From the NCBI GenBank assembly GCA_913061285.1, contig CAJXVR010000042.1, forward strand, positions 1-32,401: DNA of 32,401 nucleotides, in the 5' to 3' direction. A program made the translations under genes and the position numbers. Positions 9,701-17,221 of this stretch are shown here, piece after piece. The first letter of the stretch is position 1. Every line of letters begins with the position of its first letter. This DNA comes from an uncultured Verrucomicrobiota bacterium (lineage in GTDB: Bacteria; Verrucomicrobiota; Verrucomicrobiia; Limisphaerales; AAA164-E04). Under the pieces are notes generated by a model. That model was not told where the DNA came from. It did no database searches and saw nothing but the letters and a program-made list of their open reading frames with translations.

Positions 9701-12225
9701 ACAGCGTCTTCCCGAACGGTCTTTAACTGGCCGGCAAGTTCCTCGGCCCCGACAGATTCATCGAGCTCGCGAAGTTGCTCCGTCACATCACGAACCTTCT
9801 CGATCAACAAATCAGAAGCCATGTAGCCATGAATCTCTTCCAAAGTGCTCATCCCCTCGAGCCGGCTCTTAATCACTTTTAAGATTCGTTCCGCCGAGGT
9901 CATCAAGGCGCCAGCCTTCTTGCTCCTAGCCTCGACTAGCTGAAGTTTCCTCGACTCGAAAGCCTCATAGATCTCAGTCCGCTTTTCAGCCAAAGGAACG
10001 GTGAATTCATCGAAGTCGGAAAAACGCCCCTCCAATTCCTCTATTTGAACACTCAGTTTATTGAGAAACTCATCGCAGCGATCAGGCGAGTCACTGATAT
10101 CAAGGTAGTTGATCACTGACTGTGAAAGCAGCTTGATCTGAGCGTTAAACTGAGCCGCCCCTTCGGAAGCTCCAAGGGTTCGGATACGGACTTTAAGAGC
10201 GGACTTGACCTGGTTTAACGAGGAGTAAATCCCACTGATCTGATCAATCACACGAGTCGTTTCCGTCGCGTCATCGATCCGAAGGTTACTCACGATTTCA
10301 ATGAGCATTTCCAGATCGGCACCCACCTGTTCCACTGATTCCTGAAGCGTCTTAGCCTCGGCTACCTTGATAGTCTCAGGCACGTCCGCTAGTTGCTGTT
10401 CAATCCGCTTACGATAGGGATCAAGCGATTCTGGTTTCAGAAGATACTCAACGCATGCGCCGGACAACACCTCTGTCTTGTCTGCCACTCGGGTCTCTAG
10501 GGCCCCCAGAGCTTCCTGATCCATATAGCGAAGCTCCCGTGCTGTTAGAATCTCGCCACGCAATGTCCGCAATGCCGCCAAGTGAGCCACGAATTCATCA
10601 ATATTCGCCAGCGGACTCTTGCCAATCTCCTGCAATTGCCTCGAGGTTTGCATGTCCAATTCAGCCAAAGCGAGCTCTGACTCCTTGCGCAAACGTCGAA
10701 CCTTCTCAAATTCATCAATCCCTCGACTCGCTGTCTCTCGGATCACATCCAGAGACTCTCTAAGATTGAAGGCTTCTGTCTGATCAATCCAAAAATAGGC
10801 ATCTGCAATATCGCCCGTTGCTCTCACGACATCCACGTACAGCCCCGAATAAATATCATCCTTACGAACAAGATTTAGAATATCGTGGCATTCAGCCATA
10901 CAGCGGACCACATCGCGATTGCCAATCTTGTAGAGAAACGATTCCTTATTAGCCTGCTTCTCATGCTCTGGAGCGACATACGGCGTTTGCCAGATTTGGA
11001 TCGTGTGATGGCGTTGTGCCTCCTCTTCACATTTGAAGTAAGCCAACTCTCCATTATCAAACATTGAGAAACCATTGCAAAGAATGGGATTCTCCACAGC
11101 TTGATTTATCAAATTGTATGACATCATCACATAGTCCCCAGACATGCGATTGTAGAATACATAGAGGTAGTCTTCGCCATTGTTGGAAGCTACCAGTCGC
11201 TCGAAAAGCATCTCCGTTCGATTAGTATCAAATCGCTTTAGCAAGCCCGTTTGAAGATAATAACCGTCGGAAAAGATGATCCCCTGATCCTCCGGCAGAC
11301 GGACACAGGAGTGCTCAAGTGAGTCGATCTTCTCGAGTGTTTTCAACTTATCATTGAACACAAAAAATCGAAACCGTTTCTCCTGGAAAGGTCGAATCTT
11401 CAAGAGGGTGAGACACCCAATATCAGCATAGAATATTTCCGCATCATCCAAAGTTTGGTCTGGATGATCCACGGCTTCAGAGTAAATTCCCTTCCCGCTT
11501 TCGGTGTTGTCTTCCACCTTCGCAGTGAACATTCCATCGGCACACGAAACGAAGAGACGATCCTGGATTGAGATATGTGGATGCACGCCATCTCGGTGGA
11601 GATCCCGATGAGTTCGTTGCCAATCACATTCGTATTGTTTCGGAAACGAGAACTCATGATCACTACGATTATCGACGTAGACCAAGGCTCCATCTTTCAC
11701 CAACCACTTGAAGGTTTTGACATCTGAAACGAGTTTCCCAACTCGAAAAACCATGAACAAGAACGGACCGACGAACGAGAATTTTACGAATTTCGTATTC
11801 TTATAGTATTTGTAAAGACTCTTGAAATCATCCTCAAATGTCGCCTCCAACAAGAATTCGGCCTCGGCCGCATGAAAACCCTCGTCACGATACTCATAGA
11901 TTGCAAATACATCAGAGACGCAGATCTCAGACTTCAGCCCAAAATGCACATTGTAACCAAAGAGAAAACGATTCCCTCCCACAGGCACCATATCACGAGG
12001 AACACAGTTGTGTTCCGTTGTGATCCGTTCTGCCCTAAGCAAGGCTGTCGGGACAGAGCCAAACACCTCACGACGCAGTTGATTCAACTGCCCTAGGCGC
12101 CTTTCTAGTTCTGCTCCCTGAGTTTCCAGCCGGGACCGGATAATCTCATAGCTTCCTCCCTCAAGTCCCTGATCCTGGCTGGGATCATTGGTTTCGACGG
12201 GAGATTCTATCTCCTGATCAGACAT
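6790..12225 (-). CDS. Giant AAA+ ATPase, DUF3686 / 'DNA repair ATPase' type
   Basis: An 1811-residue protein. I chose the ATG at 12225, although GTG 12228 is also in frame. The layout is: a short N-terminal coiled coil (about 25-60); a beta-rich region of about 350 residues with repeated propeller-like strands (the DUF3686 part); long coiled coils (about 480-870); an all-alpha middle region; an AAA+ core; and a C-terminal coiled coil ending in a Lys-rich tail. In the AAA+ core the Walker A is SPPGYGKTT at about 1282-1290, the Walker B IMIYLDD has its acidic pair at Asp1350-Asp1351, and the sensor-type AGNPYTESG is followed by the probable arginine finger in PDMLANRAD. The 'DNA repair' name for this family is a legacy label; nothing in the protein is DNA-specific. 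Its place between a flotillin and TPR proteins points to membrane-associated remodelling of proteins. The spacer from the flotillin gene is 30 nt. Confidence 0.9.
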   Translation of the reverse strand: MSDQEIESPVETNDPSQDQGLEGGSYEIIRSRLETQGAELERRLGQLNQLRREVFGSVPTALLRAERITTEHNCVPRDMVPVGGNRFLFGYNVHFGLKSEICVSDVFAIYEYRDEGFHAAEAEFLLEATFEDDFKSLYKYYKNTKFVKFSFVGPFLFMVFRVGKLVSDVKTFKWLVKDGALVYVDNRSDHEFSFPKQYECDWQRTHRDLHRDGVHPHISIQDRLFVSCADGMFTAKVEDNTESGKGIYSEAVDHPDQTLDDAEIFYADIGCLTLLKIRPFQEKRFRFFVFNDKLKTLEKIDSLEHSCVRLPEDQGIIFSDGYYLQTGLLKRFDTNRTEMLFERLVASNNGEDYLYVFYNRMSGDYVMMSYNLINQAVENPILCNGFSMFDNGELAYFKCEEEAQRHHTIQIWQTPYVAPEHEKQANKESFLYKIGNRDVVRCMAECHDILNLVRKDDIYSGLYVDVVRATGDIADAYFWIDQTEAFNLRESLDVIRETASRGIDEFEKVRRLRKESELALAELDMQTSRQLQEIGKSPLANIDEFVAHLAALRTLRGEILTARELRYMDQEALGALETRVADKTEVLSGACVEYLLKPESLDPYRKRIEQQLADVPETIKVAEAKTLQESVEQVGADLEMLIEIVSNLRIDDATETTRVIDQISGIYSSLNQVKSALKVRIRTLGASEGAAQFNAQIKLLSQSVINYLDISDSPDRCDEFLNKLSVQIEELEGRFSDFDEFTVPLAEKRTEIYEAFESRKLQLVEARSKKAGALMTSAERILKVIKSRLEGMSTLEEIHGYMASDLLIEKVRDVTEQLRELDESVGAEELAGQLKTVREDAVRQLRDRNDLFVDGKNVIKFGAHQFTVNIQPLDLTMIHREGHMQLHLTGSRYFQPIKEAELLATESVWSQECVAENERVYRAEYLAFLILDELSHGSGLSNFLESSEDERLAQVQAFMAPRYAEAYQKGVHDIDAGQILNALAHRQRDLGLGRFQPSARACAWLYWSVQSDQSRRELWEAQLKGLGQKNRAFPGDELRREYVGRLEQELAGFYEDLDLFESDSVEEAALYLYFQLCSNGPFVVSQEGAEIAKEFEQHLAKEHFERPFQEARKALEVDSLREFQLIRDWVRGFVMFREKVGQVRFIDEVAMTFFDGKVNPRQIAKERVTASLDGLKGSHKRIREGRYELDYLEFVGRLKRFQKGEVLLFERFHACKQRLIETAREEMRLDEFKPRVLTSFVRNQLIDKVFLPLIGDNLAKQIGSAGDSKRTDLMGLLLLVSPPGYGKTTLMEYVANRLGVTFVKINGPALGHDVTSLDPAGAVNAAARDEVRKLNFALELGDNIMIYLDDIQHCNPEFLQKFISLCDGQRRIEGVWEGKAKTYDLRGRKVAVVMAGNPYTESGEKFRIPDMLANRADTYNLGDIVGSNEAAFKASYLENALTSNPVLAALTQKSRADIHTFIRIAETKARDGLEFEGEYSVEEVNEILNVLGKLVTIRDVIMRVNQEYIHSAGQNDAYRTEPAFKLQGSYRNMNRLTEKTLPIMNDAEVQALIMDHYKGESQTLTTGAEANLLKFRELIGELTEEEAARWEEIKKVFRRNQVMGQGDPSDPVGRVVAQLTGFSEGLQDIRQTLEGRFDALSSKPIVDLKPVSGDLNRIADALVKQKAKEVVTGASTGVASETASVLVDLGATLEGIRSAMVEEFPKAMTRLASDASVEQVQSELVNLRDDLSVAHEILSRFEEEQSSQTDAAAKTKNEDGVDLSGITISKRTLKEIYRLIEKDERYLEQAKKKKGSKAGKTQTKKESPKSP

Positions 12226-12255
12226 CACCGTTGCTTTCTTGCGTTGTTCAAGCCG

Positions 12256-14346
12256 CTACGCCTTGGACACTGGACTTTGCGGCCCAAGAACATCAGCGGC
12301 GAGCGTCTTGCCAAGGTCCGTGTTCTCTACCAATTGCAGTGCCCGTTGCATGGTGGATTTCGCACTGCCGTCTTTCGTTTCCTGAATCATCTTCAATAAG
12401 AGTGCCGAGATGGAAGTATTCTTCAAATCCTCACTCGACATCCCAAACTGCTGAACCCAGTTCTTGAACTGCGACTTGAAATACTCCGGATCTCCATTGA
12501 AGAAGGTTTCCTTCACGTCTGACAAGACTCGGCTATTCTCAGTCGTCCGATCTATCGCCTTTCCCTGAGTGATGGAAGAAACGATCTTATCGAAGAATGT
12601 CACGTCACCACCCACAATATCGATGCGGGCACTCTCCAAGGCAGCACCAACCACCTTAGCCTGTTCCTCGGCAATTCCTTGCTGAACTTGAATGGAAGCC
12701 AATTCAATTTCTTTGTCCTTATTTAAGCGCAGCTTAAACTCCTCGTGCTCTCGACCGACGCCGTCGAACTCTTTCATCGCTTCAGCCTTTTCAGTGATCC
12801 CCTTGGCCTCGGCAGCAAACTTCAATTGCATCACGTTGGCCTCGGCTTCACCCTGTTCTTGAATGGCTGCTGCCCGGGCCTGAGTGACCGACACATCTGC
12901 CATGCCTACGGCAGCCTCATTTGCAGTCTTCGCCGCCGCCCGGAGCTTCACAGCATTGGACTCCTTCTCTGCTGCTTTCTCCTCGGCATCGGCCAGAATA
13001 ACGACTTCTTCTGCTTTGAGATCGCTTGCTTCTCGAGCAGCTTGTGCAGCCACGAGTTGCTGATATTTCTCCTCCTCTGCCTTGAGTTCGGCTGCCTTCT
13101 TGGCGGCCTCAGCAGCCTTGATATCTCTCACCAATGCCTCTTCAGCGGTCATCTCGGCGCGAGTGACTACCACCTTCTTTTCTCGATCTGCCGAGGCGAA
13201 CGCTTCAACATCCTTCATCCGTTCTTGCTCAGCAACCACAGTCTTCTCTAGCTCAACCCGCTCGCGAATGACTTCTTGGATATTCTTCTTTTCGGTCTCA
13301 ACGGTTTTTTCTTTTTCAATCTGAGCCAAGGTCACTAGGCGCTCACGTTCGGTCGCTTCCAAGAGCCGGTCCTTCTCCAAACGCTCCGTTTCAATGGCTT
13401 CCGTCCGTTCTTTGTTCTTCTGAGCGACGATGATCTGTCGGTTCTTGTTCTCTTCGGAAATCCCGATCTCTTGATCAGAGGCAATTCGAGCCTGTTCGGC
13501 TTTCAAGCGCTCCTCCTCGGATACCTTCAACGCCTCAGCTTCCTCTCGAGCTTTGATATTGGCGATCTCCCGTTTTTGTCGTTCCTCCGTTTCGGCAAGC
13601 TGCCGCTCCATCTCCAGAATAGCTTCCCGGGCTTCAACATTCTCCTTGGTGATCGTCTTGTCCTTATTCTGCTGGATCTCGTTGGAGAGAATCTTCTGTT
13701 CTGCCGTCAATCCGATAATCTTCTTGATACCTTCGGCATCCAGAATGTTGTTCTCATCCAGTTTGGCGAGTGGCGTCTGTTCCAAATAGTCAATCGCGGC
13801 ATCATCCAGAACGAATCCATTGAGATCGGTTCCGACAACCTTGAGAATCTCTTCCTTGAAACGTTCCCGTTCGCCGTAAAGATCCGTAAAATCAAACTGC
13901 TTTCCAGCCGTCTTCAAGGCCTCAGAAAACTTGGCGTCAAATAGCTCGACCAACGCCTGCTGATCCGAAGCCCGGACACAACCGATCGATTGAGCGACCC
14001 TCAAGACATCATCCGAGGTCTTATTCACCCGCACAAAGAAAACGACCTTGATATCCGCACGGATATTATCGCGACAAACCAGCCCGTCTTCGCCGTGTCG
14101 ATAGATCTCGATCCGCTTCACCGAAATATCCATCTCTTCACACCGATGAATCACGGGAACCACGACAATGCCACTAAAGGACACCTTCGTACCTCCGATC
14201 CCATTTCGAACAATCGCCTTGCCCTGTTCAATCTTGCGGTAACACTTCACCACCAAGATCGTCACTCCGATGGCAACGACCAGACTGGCAATCAAGCCTG
14301 TCGCCCCCACCAATTGAGGGAACCCTAGTCCAAAAAACTCATTCAT
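12256..14346 (-). CDS. yqiK: Flotillin-like SPFH/Band-7 protein (YqiK type)
   Basis: A 696-residue flotillin. One N-terminal membrane helix (about residues 12-36) is followed by an SPFH/Band-7 domain (about 37-200, including ISVKRIEIYRHGEDGLVCRD and DIKVVFFVRVN). Then comes a very long Glu/Ala/Lys-rich coiled coil (about 205-480) with EAxA-type repeats, and a C-terminal segment (about 560-680) that resembles the oligomerising tail of YqiK proteins. Flotillins build large rings or scaffolds in the membrane and organise ordered lipid domains. The start is supported by AGAGGA about 5 nt upstream, placed inside the end of the preceding gene: the two genes are separated by 1 nt. That order (OB-fold protein, then flotillin) is the conserved YqiJ-YqiK arrangement. 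The gene symbol follows the E. coli family name and does not imply proven orthology. Confidence 0.95.
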   Translation of the reverse strand: MNEFFGLGFPQLVGATGLIASLVVAIGVTILVVKCYRKIEQGKAIVRNGIGGTKVSFSGIVVVPVIHRCEEMDISVKRIEIYRHGEDGLVCRDNIRADIKVVFFVRVNKTSDDVLRVAQSIGCVRASDQQALVELFDAKFSEALKTAGKQFDFTDLYGERERFKEEILKVVGTDLNGFVLDDAAIDYLEQTPLAKLDENNILDAEGIKKIIGLTAEQKILSNEIQQNKDKTITKENVEAREAILEMERQLAETEERQKREIANIKAREEAEALKVSEEERLKAEQARIASDQEIGISEENKNRQIIVAQKNKERTEAIETERLEKDRLLEATERERLVTLAQIEKEKTVETEKKNIQEVIRERVELEKTVVAEQERMKDVEAFASADREKKVVVTRAEMTAEEALVRDIKAAEAAKKAAELKAEEEKYQQLVAAQAAREASDLKAEEVVILADAEEKAAEKESNAVKLRAAAKTANEAAVGMADVSVTQARAAAIQEQGEAEANVMQLKFAAEAKGITEKAEAMKEFDGVGREHEEFKLRLNKDKEIELASIQVQQGIAEEQAKVVGAALESARIDIVGGDVTFFDKIVSSITQGKAIDRTTENSRVLSDVKETFFNGDPEYFKSQFKNWVQQFGMSSEDLKNTSISALLLKMIQETKDGSAKSTMQRALQLVENTDLGKTLAADVLGPQSPVSKA

Positions 14347-14347
14347 A

Positions 14348-14977
14348 TCAGTCCTCTAATTTCTTAATTAAGTATGTGTTATTCTCCTTGTTCTCGAAAA
14401 AAATCACGGCAGAATCTCCCTTCACCAAAGAGCGAGCACCCTCTCCGACCCGAACATTGATCTTGAGAGGCGCCCCATGCCGCTCAATCTCTGCTTGGCC
14501 AGAATCGCCATCTACCGTCAAGGTCACCACACGACAGATCTGCCCCAACATGGCTACAGAAGAGGGTTCCTCCCTTAGCTTTATCCGTCGTAGTATCCGA
14601 AAGATCGGAAAGACAATCGCCTTCGTCAACGCAACGCTAATCACGGCATTAGGAACAAAAAGAGCTCCGGCCATCAGCCAAGAATGCCCGGGATTAAAGT
14701 AGTAATTCAGCAGCATGGCACCCATCCACAAGAAAACCGTCAGGAGACTTGCTATTGCCATGAACGGCCCTTCATCGCAGTGAAAAAAATGGGCCAGAGC
14801 ATACCCCAATTTTCCAACACCGCCCTCGGCACTGGCATCCAAATCCAGGTCCAGATCAAACGCATCAGAATCCAATGCACCAAGGCACACTAGTCCCCAG
14901 TAAAGCACGACGAACCCAAGCAGACCGGTCAAAGGTAGATTAACAAAGGCTACCGCCTCAGCCACGAACTCAGTCAT
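14348..14977 (-). CDS. yqiJ: YqiJ/NfeD-like membrane protein with OB-fold tail
   Basis: A 209-residue protein with about three transmembrane helices (around 10-33, 69-91 and 98-124) and a soluble C-terminal OB-fold-like domain (about 140-209, with the strands MLGQICRVVTLTVDGDSGQ and KGDSAVIFFENKENNTY). After helix 1 there is a striking acidic repeat, DAFDLDLDLDASAE, of a kind seen in this family. NfeD-like proteins are encoded next to flotillins and are thought to act with them in membrane domain maintenance. A good AGGAG at 14984-14988 (minus strand) supports the start. It is the first gene of the tightly packed operon that continues with the flotillin, the AAA+ ATPase and two TPR genes. Confidence 0.92.
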   Translation of the reverse strand: MTEFVAEAVAFVNLPLTGLLGFVVLYWGLVCLGALDSDAFDLDLDLDASAEGGVGKLGYALAHFFHCDEGPFMAIASLLTVFLWMGAMLLNYYFNPGHSWLMAGALFVPNAVISVALTKAIVFPIFRILRRIKLREEPSSVAMLGQICRVVTLTVDGDSGQAEIERHGAPLKINVRVGEGARSLVKGDSAVIFFENKENNTYLIKKLED

Positions 14978-15140
14978 ATCATTCTCCTAATCAAAAATAG
15001 ATGCCCTCAAATCGATCCTCCAGACGAACGAACAAAAAGCAGCGCCTTGGTCAAAAAGCCGTTCTTTCAATCCTCAGTCTTTGTATCGCGAAGAATTTGC
15101 CCCTTGGAGAAAGAAAAAACACCTATAATCGCTCTGGCCG

Positions 15141-15167
15141 ATTATACCGCCCCAGATTCAGTCTCAA
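15141..15167 (-). promoter_or_regulatory. Candidate promoter of the flotillin/AAA+ operon
   Basis: On the minus strand a perfect TATAAT (15141-15146) lies downstream of TTGAGA (15162-15167) with a 15-nt spacer. That spacer is shorter than the preferred 17. It would give a leader of about 160 nt before the OB-fold gene. The boxes are by inspection only; transcription could instead come from upstream of the two small membrane ORFs. Confidence 0.35.
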
Positions 15168-15241
15168 TATACGCCACACTTCCCAATTAAGACAAGCTGG
15201 CCTGATTACCTCAGCAACTTAGATCTCAGGAGTCCACCATA

Positions 15242-15454
15242 CTAAGACTCCGTAACATCTGCTCTCGCCTCCAGCCTTCTAAGCCTTGCCTGCATCGCCA
15301 ATAGCACTTCATAAACAAGTATCCCAAAGATACCAATGACCAATAACGAGAACCCACCAGTGATCTCAACCGGCTCGCCCGCCAGAGAGCCGATCAGTGG
15401 AGGGACTACGCCCCCCACGACACAGATCCAAGACAGAAAGAAAATAGAAGACAT
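15242..15454 (-). CDS. Small two-helix membrane protein, unknown function
   Basis: A 70-residue protein starting MSSIFFLSW. I chose the ATG at 15454 because AAAGGA lies 9 nt upstream, and starting further upstream would add a poorly coding extension. It has two hydrophobic helices (about 3-24 and 32-54) separated by GSLAGEPVEITGG, and a basic amphipathic tail (MQARLRRLEARADVTES) that would be cytoplasmic. It lies 264 nt upstream of the YqiJ/YqiK/AAA+ operon on the same strand, so it may be an accessory membrane subunit, but that link is inferred from position only. I do not recognise the family. Confidence 0.7.
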   Translation of the reverse strand: MSSIFFLSWICVVGGVVPPLIGSLAGEPVEITGGFSLLVIGIFGILVYEVLLAMQARLRRLEARADVTES

Positions 15455-15471
15455 CGGTTTTATTCCTTTCA

Positions 15472-15663
15472 TCAGCATTTCAATTTCGAGATTGAATTCA
15501 TTGCACCCCGCAGAGACGAATAGACACATCTCAAAATAAAGAATGTGCTAAGGACCAAGCACAACAACATCGTCCCAAGACGCAGCCAATGCAAAATCCA
15601 TACCAGCACCAAGTCATCCTTAAATTTCCTGTCCTCGCTACAAGATACACTCCATTTTTCCAC
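15472..15663 (-). CDS. Possible small membrane protein
   Basis: A 63-residue frame with one hydrophobic helix (about residues 28-48: RLGTMLLCLVLSTFFILRC) and a charged N-terminus. In its favour are a plausible AGGGGTGG just upstream of the ATG and the position of its stop codon, which sits beside the ribosome binding site of the next small membrane gene, as in an operon. Against it are the short length, the high Cys content and the lack of any recognised family. Treat as tentative. Confidence 0.35.
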   Translation of the reverse strand: MEKWSVSCSEDRKFKDDLVLVWILHWLRLGTMLLCLVLSTFFILRCVYSSLRGAMNSISKLKC

Positions 15664-15691
15664 CCCTAGTGCGTTTCACACCGCACACCAT

Positions 15692-15724
15692 CGCTACTAG
15701 CGCTCATACTCAAAGCTACTAGCG
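15692..15724. promoter_or_regulatory. Duplicated operator-like site GCTACTAGCG
   Basis: The 10-mer GCTACTAGCG occurs at 15693-15702 and again at 15715-15724, a repeat distance of 22 bp (about two helical turns). The first copy extends to CGCTA-C-TAGCG, a 5+1+5 palindrome, as expected for a dimeric regulator. The site lies between the divergent small membrane ORF (start 15663) and the RAYT gene (start 15846). A 9-nt version recurs at 25375-25383 in another intergenic region. A regulatory role is inferred. Confidence 0.4.
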
Positions 15725-15789
15725 TCGCAAATCCAAAACCGCCCCTCTATTCTCACTCCCTCAGGAAGCAATGCACCAACTTATTCTTA

Positions 15790-15799
15790 GGGACAGGCT
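15790..15799 (+). repeat. REP-like half-site upstream of the transposase gene
   Basis: GGGACAGGCT lies 46 nt before the preferred start of the RAYT gene. Its inverse recurs just downstream of the gene (17006 and 17130), so the gene is bracketed by inverted copies of the same word. Confidence 0.6.
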
Positions 15800-15845
15800 A
15801 CGATTTCTCTTGAACCCATTTCTCAGTCTTATTACTTCTCTACTG

Positions 15846-16817
15846 ATGCGTATTGCTCGAATCAAACCTAAAGGGCGTGATATTGTGTATCACTGCGTTT
15901 CACGAATCGTAGGCGGGCAATTTCTACTGGGGAATGTAGAAAAGGAATCCTTTCGCCGAATGATGTGGACACAGGCTGAGTTTTGCGGGGTTGAGATCGT
16001 CGCTTACTGTCTCATGTCCAACCATGTTCATCTTCTAGTAAGAGTGCCGAAATCAACCCAGATTGACGACCGCTCCCTCCTGAACCGAGTGACTCATCTC
16101 TACGGAGCTAAAAGCACATTGACCAAACGTCTCAAGAACTTACTCGAAACGACCAAGTCTATTCCTTCGGGGCAAAGGAACGCCCTACTTGCAAGAATGG
16201 GAGACATCTCTGTGTTCAATAAAGAATTAAAGCAGCGTTTCAGCACCTGGTACAACAGACGGAATGGGCGATTCGGAACACTTTGGGCCGAACGTTTCCG
16301 AAGCACAATCGTCGAGGGAGTTGCGGAGACGATGCGAATAGTTGCGGCCTATATCGATCTGAACCCGGTCCGAGCTGGGCTCGTAACAGATCCCAAAGAC
16401 TATCGATTTTGCAGCTATGCAGAGGCACTTTCAGGCGGTCAAAAAAGCCAAAACGCCATCATGGGTTTCTATCCCTCGGGGACATGGCAAAGGATTTCCA
16501 GTTCCTATCGAGAATACCTCTTCGTCAAAGGAGGCCTCCCCGGGCATTCTAAGAAGATAGCGATGGAACGAGGGGCAATCCTCAGAGAGATCAAAGCCGG
16601 CGCTAGACTGAGTGCGGCCCAATTGTTGCGTCTTAAGATTCGCTATTTTTCAGACGGCCTTGCCCTTGGATCAACAAGCTATATCAACAAACTTTTCGAC
16701 GAGAACCGAAATCGGTTTGGACCTCGAAAGCGTACTGGCGCCCATTCCCTACCTCCGGCCCTGGAACGGTTAAATGTAACGACTCTCAATAAATTGAAGA
16801 ACGAGCCGATCAGTTAA
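15846..16817 (+). CDS. REP-associated tyrosine transposase (RAYT, Y1/HUH family)
   Basis: A 323-residue single-strand transposase/nuclease. It has the HUH motif in CLMSNHVHLLV (His60 and His62) and the catalytic tyrosine Tyr136 in FSTWYNRRNGRFGTLW, followed by the family's AERFRS and YIDLNPVRAGLV blocks. The Y1 domain spans about residues 5-205. The C-terminal 120 residues, basic and helical, are typical of the longer RAYTs of PVC bacteria. I prefer the ATG at 15846, where homology-like sequence starts (MRIARIKPKGRDIVYHC). The ATG at 15771 has a better AGGA, but it would place a REP-like half-site inside the coding region. RAYTs cleave and mobilise REP palindromes rather than their own gene. 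The flanking GGGACAGGCT copies fit that. All key residues are present, so it may be active. Confidence 0.94.
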   Translation: MRIARIKPKGRDIVYHCVSRIVGGQFLLGNVEKESFRRMMWTQAEFCGVEIVAYCLMSNHVHLLVRVPKSTQIDDRSLLNRVTHLYGAKSTLTKRLKNLLETTKSIPSGQRNALLARMGDISVFNKELKQRFSTWYNRRNGRFGTLWAERFRSTIVEGVAETMRIVAAYIDLNPVRAGLVTDPKDYRFCSYAEALSGGQKSQNAIMGFYPSGTWQRISSSYREYLFVKGGLPGHSKKIAMERGAILREIKAGARLSAAQLLRLKIRYFSDGLALGSTSYINKLFDENRNRFGPRKRTGAHSLPPALERLNVTTLNKLKNEPIS

Positions 16818-17005
16818 AACCCCAACAGACTTCCCACCAATAATAACGTCTGTAGCATCACCGCCGCTTCGCATCGCCTCTGCAAAGACGAAATCGTCCT
16901 CTAAACCTCTTCATCTGTTCGGTCGTCATCCAAATGTATGTGGCGAACGGTTGTGGAGGGATCCCGTAAAGAGCTCACACATCAAAAATCGCCGGTAGCA
17001 CGTAG

Positions 17006-17017
17006 GAGCCTGTCCCT
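17006..17017 (-). repeat. REP-like half-site downstream of the transposase gene
   Basis: GAGCCTGTCCCT is the inverse of the REP-like word and shares GAGCCTGTCCCT followed by an A/T-rich stretch with the left arm of the hairpin that starts 125 nt further right. It has no pairing partner directly beside it, so it looks like a lone half element. Confidence 0.6.
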
Positions 17018-17129
17018 CAAATCTGGAGACAACCTTGTTCGTATCGTTTATCGCCAAAGAATGAAGCGTTGATAGAGTTGTTGCGTTTACCATCGTAACT
17101 GAGCACGATTCGAAGATGGATTTGGAAAC

Positions 17130-17171
17130 AGAGCCTGTCCCTGAATCTAAAGGGGTTAGGGGACAGGCTCT
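17130..17171 (+). repeat. REP-like hairpin with perfect 12-bp arms
   Basis: AGAGCCTGTCCC (17130-17141) pairs without mismatch with GGGACAGGCTCT (17160-17171) around an 18-nt loop. No T-tract follows, so it is not an intrinsic terminator. Five copies of GGGACAGGCT in either orientation fall within 2.8 kb around the RAYT gene; fewer than one would be expected by chance in the whole window. This is most likely the substrate element of the neighbouring transposase. Confidence 0.8.
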
Positions 17172-17221
17172 AGACTAGTCGATCAGTGAAACAAACGAGG
17201 CTATCGGTTAGATCAAATTTT

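Larger units (their letters stand above)
16818..17221. other. Intergenic region carrying REP-like elements
   Basis: About 400 bp between the RAYT gene and the SGNH hydrolase. Apart from the REP-like half-site at 17006 and the hairpin at 17130-17171 (listed separately) it holds no frame with recognisable protein sequence. The promoter of the downstream genes is presumably here. Confidence 0.6.

Noticed and set aside
15124..15129. TATAAT on the plus strand
   Set aside because: No plus-strand gene follows within a sensible distance, so it is probably a chance A/T-rich match.
15001..15222. Plus-strand 73-residue frame in the operon promoter region
   Set aside because: Basic, low-complexity composition without ribosome binding site; lies opposite the likely promoter.
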